Notes under the pieces: model-generated
Seen by the model: only the letters and a program-made list of their open reading frames with translations
Database searches by the model: none
Told to the model about the DNA's origin: nothing
Position numbers and translations under genes: made by a program
In this document: one piece after another, positions 46,768-56,923 of the stretch
Layout: each line of letters starts with the position of its first letter
How positions within the stretch are numbered: the stretch's first letter is position 1
DNA from: Zantedeschia hybrid cultivar
Lineage: Eukaryota > Streptophyta > Magnoliopsida > Alismatales > Araceae
Assembly: GCA_030544215.1 (NCBI GenBank)
Contig: JARZZO010000001.1
Span: 71,016,456-71,080,455 of the forward strand
DNA: 64,000 nt
Direction: 5' to 3'

Positions 46768-48411
46768 TTGCCAAGATGGGGCAACGTTCGAAAAGAAGAA
46801 AAGGACACTGCTTGTCGGGAGCCAATAATTATACCAGAGCCTGTCATGTCCCGAGCAGGGGGCAACTCCATGCCTCGGAATGGGGGCAAATTTATGCCTC
46901 GGGCTGGGGGCAATCCATCGGAGGATAGGAGCCTCCGCATAAAGGAAATGTGGGTAACCAAAAAAGAAGCCCGCAAAATTCGCCAGGCTAGGGATACCCT
47001 GGCAGAACAACAGCCTCAACAACTCGTAGAGCTTGAGGGGCAGATAACCAGCTCAACTACCTGGCCTCATTCTTTACAAGGTCAAAAGATAAAAAGTGCC
47101 TATAAGGCGCAGGAACAAGTCTGGCAACAGACATCTGTCCTCGAGCAGTTGGGCGCATTGGTCCGATCGACTCACAAAAAGAAGAAAATTGCCAGAAGGA
47201 CAGAGAATAGTATACGGGTCTACACATGCTACACCTCCAATATCACCAACCGGCAGCCTTCCCAGCCGGAAGACCCGAATGATATCATCAATCTGATGCA
47301 ACGGGTCGGGCCCACAACCCGTCAAATGGAGCAGGCTATGCGCTTGCTGAATCAAGGAAGTCAGGGGGCAGAGCCACCCCAAATTGGCAGTAGCAATGCT
47401 GCTGGAGGAGCTGATGAAGACGGGGCAAATGCTTCAGATATTGAAGCCGCTCCAGAACAACCTCAAGATCAAATACAACCTCAGACTATAGAGGAGATGA
47501 GACAAGAAAATCAACAACTCAAGGCTTTACTCTATGGCCTAATACAAAAGATGGAGGAGCAGCAAAGGATAGCTCAAGTCCCCCTAGTAAATGTACCACC
47601 TCCAAGGGCAGTGCCTATGCCAGCGGTGATAAGACCGCAAGCTACAGATGTCAACTTCAACCCTGATGAGATACAAGAAAATCAAGTTGTGGAGCCCAAT
47701 GCTCAGCAATCTCATGCTCCTGCAGATGATGCTACGGCATTGCAGAAGCATCTTATTGAGCAAATCGTTGAAGCCAAAATAGCAGAACAAGACGACGGAA
47801 TAGGCACATTCGACTTATACAAAGTGCCGTTTCCAGTACGTCATATGTTCAAGAAGCTCCCGCCGGATCACAATAAGTGTCCCAAATTCATCAGGTATGA
47901 CGGGGAAGGTTCGGCCCAGGAGCATATTGCCCACTATATGAGTGACTTGGGAGAGCTGGCTACTGATGAGGCCTATCTTCTGAGGTTCTTTTCTACCTCT
48001 CTCACGGGCATTGCATTCCAATGGTATGCAAAGTTGAAGCCTAACTCTATCAACAGTTGGGAGGAAATGCAGAAAAAGTTCCTCGACCGTTTCAAGGTGT
48101 CGGAACGAAAGGTCACCATCACTGAATTGGTGACACTAAAGCAAGGCAGGAATGAATCCGCCACCGACTATATCAAAAAATGGCGGAACCTCTGCATGAA
48201 ATGCGACAATCCGCCGACCCACGAGGATGCTGTACGATTGTGCAAGAGGGGCTTAAAGCCTGAAATAAGTGAAAAGCTGATTGGCGCAAATGTCAAGAAC
48301 TTTGATCAACTAAATAACATTGTGACGGAGGTCGAAATATTCTATGCAGACCATCCAACCATTGCCTCCATTGGGGGAAAAGTCCCAAAGAAGCAAAATA
48401 TGGATACATAA
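46768..48411 (+). CDS. Element B Gag, first part (capsid domain)
   Basis: 547 residues to a TAA at 48409-48411. The true start is uncertain: the first 180 residues look non-conserved, and Met codons near 47297 are alternatives. Residues about 180-350 are Gln/Glu/Pro-rich with a coiled-coil stretch (EEMRQENQQLKALLYGLIQK). The Retrotrans_gag-like capsid domain is at about 364-525, with the typical AFQWYAKLKPNSINSWEEM and a FLDRF motif. It should form the particle that packages element RNA. The frame continues open beyond the stop into the next entry, so this is one protein interrupted by one codon, or a readthrough site. No protease follows. Confidence 0.8.
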   Translation: MPRWGNVRKEEKDTACREPIIIPEPVMSRAGGNSMPRNGGKFMPRAGGNPSEDRSLRIKEMWVTKKEARKIRQARDTLAEQQPQQLVELEGQITSSTTWPHSLQGQKIKSAYKAQEQVWQQTSVLEQLGALVRSTHKKKKIARRTENSIRVYTCYTSNITNRQPSQPEDPNDIINLMQRVGPTTRQMEQAMRLLNQGSQGAEPPQIGSSNAAGGADEDGANASDIEAAPEQPQDQIQPQTIEEMRQENQQLKALLYGLIQKMEEQQRIAQVPLVNVPPPRAVPMPAVIRPQATDVNFNPDEIQENQVVEPNAQQSHAPADDATALQKHLIEQIVEAKIAEQDDGIGTFDLYKVPFPVRHMFKKLPPDHNKCPKFIRYDGEGSAQEHIAHYMSDLGELATDEAYLLRFFSTSLTGIAFQWYAKLKPNSINSWEEMQKKFLDRFKVSERKVTITELVTLKQGRNESATDYIKKWRNLCMKCDNPPTHEDAVRLCKRGLKPEISEKLIGANVKNFDQLNNIVTEVEIFYADHPTIASIGGKVPKKQNMDT

Positions 48412-49833
48412 GAGGCCAATGCTATAGACTTCGCCTCAGCTGTAGAAAATACAGGGGGCAAGAACAATGTAAATGCCTCAACATCCTATAGAAGGGGATC
48501 ATATGCCACCCTTAATGAGAGGAGGAAAATGGCTTACTCTTTCATAAGGGAGGATACGAGAGAGTTGTTTAATGTCTGCATGCGGGCCAATCTCTTGATG
48601 CTACCCGAACCAAAAAGACCAGCAGAAGTTGGTAAAATAGATGAACCCAACTATTGCATGTACCATCGTATGTTGGGACATGTAATAGAAGATTGTTATA
48701 TCTGCAAAGGGGAAATTGAAATGCTTATCCGAGAAGGGGCCGTGGAGATGGGGAAATACCTGGTAGACCCGTCTCAACCACATCGAATGCCCAGACAAAC
48801 ATTTACAGCAAATGTCGTCCATATGGATGAAAACTCCTCAGAAGAAGAGCCTACAAATAAGAATATAGATGCCCCTCCAAAGCAGGAAGCGGTATCATCA
48901 TATCCCCCAGCGACCCCCACTCCGGAAGGGTCTATCGTGGCGGCACTGGAGGAGATTCAGATGAATATGTCACAGCTCTCCCATCAGCAAGTTTCGCCGG
49001 AGCAGGAGGCAATACCATCATATGCTCCAGCGACTTCCACTCCAGAAGCGTCTATCATGACAACACTAGAGAAGATTCAGATGAGTCTGATACAACTCTC
49101 TCACCAGCAAATCTCATTGGAGCAGAAGATAAATCCATCATATACTCCAGCAATTTCCACTCTCGAGGGGTCCATTATGGCAGCACTGGAGAGGATTCAA
49201 GTGAGTCTGGGACAAATCTCTCATCAGCAGTATGAACTCACTCAAGTAATGGAAGGTCTTGCAAGACAATGGACAGAAGTCATGTCAATGGACAGAATCA
49301 ATAGGCCCTTCTCCTTTGAGGAGCCAGGACCAAAATGCAGCCGTCCTCTAAAGGATAAGGGCAAACTTATCATAGACTTAAATGAACCACCAGAAGCCCA
49401 GTACCGAGAGGGAATGGTGCTCAAATGCAAAGGTTGTGAAAGTCACGACAATACTCTCGAGGCCACCTTTGCAGCTAGGCAAAGTTCCCGGGGAAAGCAA
49501 GTTGCTGGTGCAGAAACATGGATAAGTTTTAAAGATGTTGAATCCCTGGCAAAAAGGCTCAAGAGACCATACTCCTTTCCAAAGAAAAAGACCAAAGAAC
49601 TTTTCGAGTTGTGCATGAGCAGAAAAGCAATTATTCTGCCCAAGCCAAAAAGTGAAGAAGAAATACATCGGGTAGATGCACCCAATTACTGCCCATACCA
49701 CCGCTTCATCACCCATCCAATTGAACGTTGCTTTATGTTCAAAGATGAAGTAGAAAAGCTGATTCAAGAAGGAAAGATAAATATGGGGAAATACCTGGTA
49801 AATCCCCCACAACCACATACGATTACACATTGA
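48412..49833 (+). CDS. Element B Gag, second part with duplicated CHHC modules
   Basis: In the same frame as the preceding gag, open from the codon after the stop to TGA at 49833. The first ATG is at 48529. It carries two copies of a module: ELFNVCMRANLLMLPEPK then YCMYHRMLGHVIEDC (about 48560-48770), and ELFELCMSRKAIILPKPK then YCPYHRFITHPIERC (about 49590-49800). Each ends in MGKYLV(D/N)P. The Cys/His spacing is C-x2-H-x4-H-x4-C, a zinc-knuckle-like pattern. Between them lie three Ser/Pro/Glu-rich repeats of about 40 residues, each with a PS-type YxPA and an ALExIQ-SQLSHQQ segment (48880-49220). Probable role: nucleic-acid binding by Gag. Confidence 0.75.
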   Translation, partial: EANAIDFASAVENTGGKNNVNASTSYRRGSYATLNERRKMAYSFIREDTRELFNVCMRANLLMLPEPKRPAEVGKIDEPNYCMYHRMLGHVIEDCYICKGEIEMLIREGAVEMGKYLVDPSQPHRMPRQTFTANVVHMDENSSEEEPTNKNIDAPPKQEAVSSYPPATPTPEGSIVAALEEIQMNMSQLSHQQVSPEQEAIPSYAPATSTPEASIMTTLEKIQMSLIQLSHQQISLEQKINPSYTPAISTLEGSIMAALERIQVSLGQISHQQYELTQVMEGLARQWTEVMSMDRINRPFSFEEPGPKCSRPLKDKGKLIIDLNEPPEAQYREGMVLKCKGCESHDNTLEATFAARQSSRGKQVAGAETWISFKDVESLAKRLKRPYSFPKKKTKELFELCMSRKAIILPKPKSEEEIHRVDAPNYCPYHRFITHPIERCFMFKDEVEKLIQEGKINMGKYLVNPPQPHTITH

Positions 49834-50600
49834 GTGTAATTCGCAAATCCATGAGCAAAAAAAAAAAAAAAAAAAAAACTTTGGGGCTTAAAAATGAGGT
49901 GCCCCGACAGACTTGATTGGTCCCGCTCCTGTGAGGGGCCAATTAAGGGCAAAAAAGTCTAAAAACCCAGCTGAAGTGAAAACCCGAAAGGGCGCTTCAG
50001 GCAAAAATGGGTGAACCCTGCTGTGTGAAAACCCGCAAGGGCGCACAGGCAAAAATAAAAGGGGCTAGCTTCGGTGAAAACTCGTAAGAGCGCCGATGTT
50101 AGTATTATATATATTTAAAAAAAAAAAAAAAAAAACATCATCCTGCAACCCGTCGGGGGACAACGCGCAAAAGTTATTTACGCCAAGAAAAGCCAATAAT
50201 GTTCGTGCGCGAATACATAGGCTCATAAAGCCGCATATTTGTTCCCCGACGGGGGGAGAACTCTCTCAGCCTGTTGAGGGTAGAGATCGAGTTTTCCCAC
50301 ATCCCTACCCAGGGAGGATATCAGAGTCGCCAATGACGAATAAACCCTTGGTACCGCACTGGCGGTACAATAATGTCCCATCAAGGGCTACGACCGAGGC
50401 GATGATGACGATGACCTCCCGACCCGGTAAGGAAGTGGGAAAACTCGCTCTTCTGATCGATACAGCCTGAGGGGATGATCCCCATTCCTGTTATACCCAA
50501 GGCAAATACACAGGCATATTCTTGAAAGATGTCACATAATTGTGGGTGATTCACCTCGAAAGAAAATATTTGCCGTCAAGAATATCATGCAATGTAGAAT
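49834..50600 (+). other. Structured repeat module 1 and spacer in element B
   Basis: Module 1 starts after an A run (about 49857-49879) with GGGGCTTAAAAATGAGGTGC, whose ends can pair (GGGGC/GCCCC). It contains hairpins 1-3 of the GNRA array (49971-50000, 50021-50048, 50071-50096) and ends in a second A run. The rest (50140-50600) has no coding signal. Confidence 0.6.
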
Positions 50601-50604
50601 TCAC

Positions 50605-50730
50605 AATTCGCCCGCGGAAGGCGTTAAACTCCGGCATTCGCCCACGGAAGGCGTTAAACTCCGGCATTCGCCCGCGGAAGGCGTTAAACTCCGGCATTCG
50701 CCCGCGGAAGGCGTTAAACTCCGGAATCTG
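50605..50730 (+). repeat. 30-bp tandem repeat, four copies
   Basis: The unit contains CGCCCGCGGAAGGCG then TTAAACTCCGG. CGCC and GGCG can pair around a short loop. Copies are nearly perfect, and a fifth diverged one follows. Confidence 0.85.
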
Positions 50731-51157
50731 CCCCGGGGAGGTGTTATACCCTGAAGATTTTCATATTCGCCATGAGAAGGCAATATATCCTAAATCCTCC
50801 CCTTGGCTTAAACTAGTCCCACCAGTATGCCATAAAGGGGTTGAAAAATTCCTTTGCCCCAAGGAGGCATTGTATCCTAAAGTCTTCCCTGAGCATACGC
50901 CAGTCCCGCTGGCTTGCCATAAAAGGGTTGAAAATTTTCCTATCGCCCCGAGGAGGCAATGTATCCTGAATCTTCCCTGGGCATACATTAGTCCCATCGG
51001 CATACCCATATGATATAGTCCCATCGGCATACCCATATGTTATAGTCCCATCGGCGTGCTGAAGGCGGTCGAATTCGCCCCGAAGGGACATTGTACCCTA
51101 AAATTGCCCCTGGTATACGCTAGTCCCATTGGTGTGCCTTGGTGGCCTGGAAATCCA
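50731..51157 (+). repeat. Diverged long repeats in element B
   Basis: Looser repeats of about 110 bp with phrases such as GAGGCAATGTATCCTGAA and CATACGCCAGTCCC, plus a short direct triplication TAGTCCCATCGGCATACC near 50990-51055. Confidence 0.6.
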
Positions 51158-51710
51158 TATTCGCCTACAAGAGGCTTTATATCCTGGAAATTCATATTTC
51201 GTATTCGCCTACAGGAGGCATTATATCCTGGAAATTCATATTTCGTATTCGCCTACAGGAGGCTTTATATCCTAGAAACTCATATTCGCCTACAGGAGGT
51301 TTTATATCCTGGAAACTCACATTCGCCTACGGGAGGCTTTATATCCTGGAAATTCATATTTCGCCTACGGAAGGCTTTAAATCCTAGAATTCATATTTCG
51401 CCTACGGGAGGTTTTGAATCTCGGAGTTCATATTTCGCCTATTTCGCCTACGGGAGGCTTTGAATCTCGGAATTCATATTTCGCCTACGGGAGGCTTTGA
51501 ATCTCGGAGTTCATATTTCGCCTACGAGAGGCTTTGAATCTCGGAATTCATATTCGCCTACGGGAGGCGTTAAACTCTGGAATTCGCCTACGGGAGGCAC
51601 TAAATCCCGGAATTCATATTTCGCCTGCAGGAGGCTTTGAATCCTGAAGTTTATATTTCGCCTACGAGAGGCATTAAACCCCGGAATTCGCCTCCGGGAG
51701 GCATTGCGTC
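51158..51710 (+). repeat. About 36-bp tandem repeats built on CGCCTACGGGAGGC
   Basis: Roughly 14-16 diverged copies of TTCGCCTACGGGAGGCTTTG followed by AATCTCGGAATTCATA. GCCT/AGGC can pair within each unit, and GAATTC is a further palindrome. The early part has TATATCCTGGAAA variants. Confidence 0.85.
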
Positions 51711-51779
51711 TCAAAATATTCGGTCTTCGGGAGCCGTTGTATCCCAAGTCCACGGCTACTTAGAGCCCCCGTTTCTCGA

Positions 51780-52840
51780 AAACTACATATAATTTCTTAT
51801 CGGTTCTCAGGGAAGACTCAATTCCCTACATATAATTTCTTATCGGTTCTCAGGGAAGACTCAGTTCCCTACATATATTTCTTATCGGCTCACAGGGAGG
51901 CCTCAGTTCCCTACATAAATTCCTTATCGGTTCTCAGGGAAGACTCAGTTCCCTACATATATTTCTTATCGGCTCACAGGGAGGCCTCAGTTCCCTATAT
52001 ATATTCCTTATCGGTTCTCAGGGAAGACTCAGTTCCCCACATATATTTCTTATCGGCTCACAGGGAGGCCTCAGTTCCCTACATATATTCCTTATCGGTT
52101 CTCAGGGAAGACTCAGTTCCCTACATAAAATTTCTTATCGGTTCTCAGGGAAGACTCAGTTCCCTACATATATTTCTTATCGGCTCACAGGGAGGCCTCA
52201 GTTCCCTACATATATTCCTTATCGGTTCTCAGGGAAGACTCAGTTCCCCACATATATTTCTTATCGGCTCACAGGGAGGCCTCAGTTCCCCACATATATT
52301 TCTTATCGGCTCACAGGGAGGCCTCAGTTCCCTACATATATTCCTTATCGGTTCTCAGGGAAGACTCAGTTCCCTACATAAAATTTCTTATCGGTTCTCA
52401 GGGAAGACTCAATTCCCTACATATAATTTCTTATCGGTTCTCAGGGAAGACTCAGTTCCCTACATATATTTCTTATCGGCTCACAGGGAGGCCTCAGTTC
52501 CCTACATAAATTCCTTATCGGTTCTCAGGGAAGACTCAGTTCCCTACATATATTTCTTATCGGCTCACAGGGAGGCCTCAGTTCCCTACATATATTCCTT
52601 ATCGGTTCTCAGGGAAGACTCAGTTCCCCACATATATTTCTTATCGGCTCACAGGGAGGCCTCAGTTCCCTACATATATTCCTTATCGGTTCTCAGGGAA
52701 GACTCAGTTCCCTACGTATATTTCTTATCGGTTCTCAGGGAAGACTCAATTCCCTACATGTAAAATTCATTATCAGTTCTCAGGGAAGACTTAGTTCCCT
52801 ACATATATTTCTGAGCGGTTATCAGGGAAACCGTAATTCT
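51780..52840 (+). repeat. About 25 copies of a 42-bp tandem repeat
   Basis: Two unit types alternate irregularly. Type 1 has CTTATCGGTTCTCAGGGAAG then ACTCAGTTCCCTACATA. Type 2 has CTTATCGGCTCACAGGGAGG then CCTCAGTTCCC. AGGGAA/TTCCCT (type 1) and AGGGA/TCCCT (type 2) form stems of 5-6 bp. Higher-order duplication is visible because blocks of several units recur. Confidence 0.95.
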
Positions 52841-52874
52841 CTACCGAAAAAAAAAAAGTAATAATAATAATAAA

Positions 52875-53340
52875 AAAAAAATGGGGCTTAAAAAGCGAGG
52901 TGCCCCGACGGACTTAACCGATCTCATCCATATTGGGATTGGCTAAGGGTAAAAAGGTCTTATACCCAGTTAAGGTGAAAACCCGGAAGGGCGCCTTAGG
53001 CAAAATCGGGTAACCCCGCTGTGTGAAAACCCGCAAGGGCGCACAGGCAAAAATAAGAGGGGGCTAATGTTGGTGAAAACCTGAAAGGGCGCTGGTATTA
53101 GTTAGAGAAAAAAAAAATGGGGCTTAAAAACGAGGTGCCCCGACGGACTTAATCGATCTCGTCCTCAAAGGGATCGGTTAAGGGTAAAAATGTCTTATAC
53201 CCAGCTAAGGTGAAAATCCGAAAGGGCACTTTAGGCAAAATTGGGTAACCCCGCTGTGTGAAAACCCGCAAGGGCGCACAGGCAAAAATAAGAGGGGGCT
53301 AATGCTGGTGAAAACCTGAAAAGGCGCTAGTATTAGTTAT
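52875..53340 (+). repeat. Structured repeat modules 2 and 3
   Basis: Two direct copies of about 230 bp (52884-53110 and 53119-53340) match module 1 at 49880-50105. Each starts GGGGCTTAAAAA and holds three GNRA hairpins. They are separated by A-rich runs. Copies differ by many substitutions, so they are not recent duplicates. Confidence 0.85.
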
Positions 53341-54583
53341 AAAAAAAAGAGGGGGGAGAGAAAGAAAGAGAGAATACATGCAACATATAATAACTGGTCC
53401 GTACCACTCAAACTTAACATTTATCTTCAGGAGAACATTTGTGATACACTGAAGCAATGTCGGAGTTTGAGATGAACAGGCGGGATAGTTCGAGTTCTTC
53501 AGCAAATGGAAAACTTCAATCCTTTTGAAGAAATTCGACCCCATCTCCAGAATATCAGTCGAAGCAATTTTCGATGGCCGCCACAAGATGGGAGTTCTCC
53601 CACCAGTGAAGCTTCAAGAACATATGCATGCTGACGCAGAGCGGCGATATGGGCGTCCGCAGTACCAGAAAGGACAATGTCCTTCTGATATTGGAGCATA
53701 TGGGTCTTCACAACCCGAGCTGCATAGCCTGCCTCGATAGTTTCAGTCTCGGCTCGCTTTGGCGAAGAGTTACTCGACAAATAGCAGGAATGAAATATCG
53801 TCCTCCCCATACCTTGCCATAGGAGAAACTCCCATGAGAGCCATGAAGACAAAGACAGCAAGCTACAAGAAGATAGAGAGATAAAATCAGCGCTAGAGGG
53901 CTGCAATAAAAGTCTCGAAAAGCAAAAATTGACCAAGTCCTAATAAAGTCATAGGACAAAGTCAAATTGCTATGAACCAGATATTAGGCCAGTCCAGAAC
54001 GCTTCGTACGGAGCTCCTGGAAATGCCAATATAAGGTACTGATACCCCAAGATAGAGCAAATGCCGGAAGAATTAAACGACTCGCATGTGTGTTCTTAAA
54101 GAGTCTCCATGTCGTGAAGGCCAAGAGATCTCCTAGAATCCAAGTAAACGTCGAAAGATTCAAGCGGCATCAACTCTCGCAGAACCTCCAAGTCGTGAAG
54201 GCCAAGATGATTCCCATAATCAGAGGGGTAGACGCTTTCAAATATATTCGGAAAGTCGAAAAGTTATAAAAACAGGACTTCCTGGACATAGTTTGAGGTG
54301 TCTAAGTACCAAAATTGAGCGTCATCAAGACCCAGATAAGCTCAGATGGGGCATATGCACAGCAAGCCAAAGCAATATATCGCCTGACATATATGAGACA
54401 GCGGTTGACTTCCCCCAATAGCCGTAAATACATGAGGCGAGAAACGGGAATTCATCAAGACAATACCGGCATGCCGCATTTGAGAATTCCTCAAGCATGC
54501 AAAATGATGATTCTTGTAGCCGAATAGGGCACGGGACATGCACCGTCGTCCTCACCTCCGGCACATGTCCCGTGGGGGGCATT
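53341..54583. other. Element B 3' internal region and polypurine tract
   Basis: The longest open frame (53499-53936, minus) resembles no family known to me. The plus strand has repeated phrases (CAAGTCGTGAAGGCCAAGA at about 54110 and 54190). A polypurine-like GTGGGGGGC lies at 54572-54580, just before the 3' LTR. Confidence 0.5.
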
Positions 54584-56918
54584 TGTTGAAACCATTTTTT
54601 TCAAAAAAAAGAAGAAGAAGAAAGCAAGCAAAAGGGAGGGGGAAAAGCCCCCCCCCCCCACCGGTTGGGGACCCCCCACCGGTTCCAAGGGGGAAACCGG
54701 TGGGGGGGGGAGGAGGATCCCTCCCTTCTCTCTCATTTTAAATTCAAAGAAAGGGGGGGGGATTAATTAGGATGGAGGGAGTTAATGAGAATCTTAACCC
54801 CATTCACACATGGGTTAAGAATCCCATGTGAACCCCATTTAATATTCATCCTAAAACCCCCTTTCACATGGAGCCAAATCTGGACTTAGGGGGTTTAAAC
54901 CCTTTTCACATTGGCCCACACCCCAAATCTGCCACCCAAACTCATTAATGAGCCTAAAAAAGGGGGAAAAGAAGGAAGAAGTGGGGAGGGGAACCCCCCA
55001 CCGGTTTCCCAAAACCGGTGGGGAGACCCCCCCACCGGTTGGGACCCCCCTCCACCGGTTGGAACCGGTGGGGGTGCCAACTGGTCCTCCCTTCCCTCTC
55101 TCTCCCTTTCTCTCCTTTGCATGCTCTCCCTCTCATCTCTCTCTCCACCCATTGGCCAAAAAAAAATATATAAAAAAAAAGAAGAGGGGAGGAGAGATGA
55201 TGGAACCGGTGGGTACCCCCCACCTCAAGCATTCCGATGGGTACCCCCACCGGTTAAGGCTTTGAAGTCTATAAATACCCCCCAAGGGGTAAGAAGAAGG
55301 CCATGCCCATTTGGCCCAAAAATTCCTAGGGGAAACTCTGCCAGTTTGAAGACCAAATCCGGTGCTCTTGCCCGGGTTTGCTGCGATTTGGAGGCGATAT
55401 TTTCTTGGAGGGCTCTCTTCCTAAGGTTTATTCCTAAGGGGAAGTTCTGCCAAATTTATGTTGTAAAATCACCGTTTTACAAGACGGGATTATGCCGAAA
55501 TGATGAATGAAATGCCCATGTTGTTCTTTGAGCATATGTGTGTGCATGTGTGTTCATGGATCTACTATTTAAGTAACACTATGTTACTATATTTTCATAT
55601 GTAAAATAATTAGTTTTATAACTAATTAAAATATATAAAACATATAATTAAATATTCTAAAATATCATTGGCCTCATCCCATACATAACTAATCTTAGAC
55701 TCATAATTAAAACTTAATAATGAAACATTGAGACATAAAATAATATACTTAAGTTAAAAATGACTTAAATACTTTACATACTTAATTAATTAATAAAATA
55801 TGCGAAAATCATCTAAAATTAATATAAAAATCAGAAAAATTCTGTGAAAATCAGTAATACTCAGTAAAAATCAGAAAACAAAATCTGGAAATTACATAAA
55901 TCCAAAATATAACTTAAATATCCTTCATATACCTAATTAATTAATAAAAATCAGTAAAATTAATAAAAAAATCAGTAAAATTCAGTAAAAACCAGTAAAA
56001 AACAGAGAACCAAATCTGAAAATATATAAAAATATGAAATGACTAAAATGCCCCTAGAGCTTAATACAAATTACAAAAATACCCTCATACATGTTAAAAA
56101 TCTGTAAAAATCACAGAAAATTCTTAAAAATATCAAAATCTCTCATATGTCCAAAATACCCTCCAAACCTTAATAAGATGGGTAAAATTACCAAAATACT
56201 CTCAATATGATAAAAATAAATAAAAATCTCAGAAAAATATAAAAATAGACTTTAAGTCTAAAAATCTAATTTGGGCAAAATTACCAAAATACCCTTACAA
56301 TCCAAACACACTTGAAATAACTCTAAAATACCTCCTAAGGTTTTGAAACCTTCCTAAATCATTAAAACTCATTTCATACACTTAAATAACCATAATCTCC
56401 CTATACCCTCCAACTTGGCATAATTACAAAAATACCCCTATGGGTTTAAAATACTTGGAATCAATCCAGAATACTTGGAGTCAATCCAATATACTTGGAA
56501 TTAATCCAGATAGCTTGGAATCAATCCAGAATCATATAAACACATCCTAAACTTGGGTGAGGCCAAGAGTTTAACCTAAAATACATCTTCATATGCATGT
56601 GCTGCCTGTAGTAGTAGTAATGTTGCATTTTATAAGGGCATCATACGGACGGTTAATCAAGGGTTGCCGAGCAGTCGCTCAGCGTAATTAACACTGACCG
56701 AGGTTAGTGGAGAGAGGTCATATACTCGAATCTTCGCTTGATTCGAAGTCCCGGATTCCCTGAGGGCTAATCCCAAGCTCTCATAGTCCGATAAAATATA
56801 AAACCGACCTATAAATCCTCTAGATAAACAAAAAAAATGGATTTCCGAATAATCCAACATAGGAGAGATGTGTCTAGGTCGGGTCCCGACGAAGGTTAGA
56901 AAAATCTTCGCGCAAACA
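54584..56918 (+). repeat. 3' LTR of element B
   Basis: Near-identical to 43854-46208. It lacks a block of about 30 bp of ACCGGT-containing sequence and has an extra ACCGGTTGGGGACC-like insert near 54660. Confidence 0.95.
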
Positions 56919-56923
56919 ACATC

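Larger units (their letters stand above)
49971..53336 (+). ncRNA. Nine GNRA-tetraloop hairpins in three modules
   Basis: Hairpins: 49971-50000, 50021-50048, 50071-50096; 52971-52998, 53019-53046, 53066-53099; 53205-53234, 53254-53281, 53299-53336. Each is a lower stem of 6-12 bp ending GTG/CRC, an AAAA bulge on the 5' side, a 3-bp upper stem and a GNRA loop (GAAA, GCAA, GTAA or GGAA). Lower stems differ: CTGAAGTG/CGCTTCAG, CTGTGTG/CGCACAG, TCGGTG/CGCCGA, TAAGGTG/CGCCTTA. Upper stems vary with pairing kept: CCC/GGG, CTC/GAG, CCT/AGG. Function unknown. RNA packaging or dimerisation is a guess. Confidence 0.7.
43854..56918 (+). mobile_element. Element B: complete non-autonomous LTR retrotransposon with gag, 13,065 bp
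   Basis: LTRs are at 43854-46208 (2355 bp) and 54584-56918 (2335 bp), starting TGTTGAAACC and ending GCAAACA. They are flanked by the 5-bp duplication ACATC (43849-43853 and 56919-56923). The LTRs are almost identical except for a block of about 30 bp near 44290 missing from the right one, so insertion is recent. The interior has a PBS, a gag-like frame, about 3.4 kb of tandem repeats and structured segments, and an unexplained region. No pol domain exists in any frame. This is a large retrotransposon derivative needing a partner's enzymes. Confidence 0.95.

Noticed and set aside
50540..51463. Repeat proteins in the element B tandem arrays
   Set aside because: Open frames come from repeat units of 30 and about 36 bp without stops. 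Phase is not kept across unit-length changes.
50605..52840. CRISPR-like regular repeats
   Set aside because: Plant nuclear context, no spacers of unique sequence, contiguous units and location inside an LTR element.
49971..53336. Hammerhead or other self-cleaving ribozyme
   Set aside because: GAAA loops are present, but the CUGAUGA core with a paired cleavage-site helix was not found. The fold is a simple bulged hairpin.
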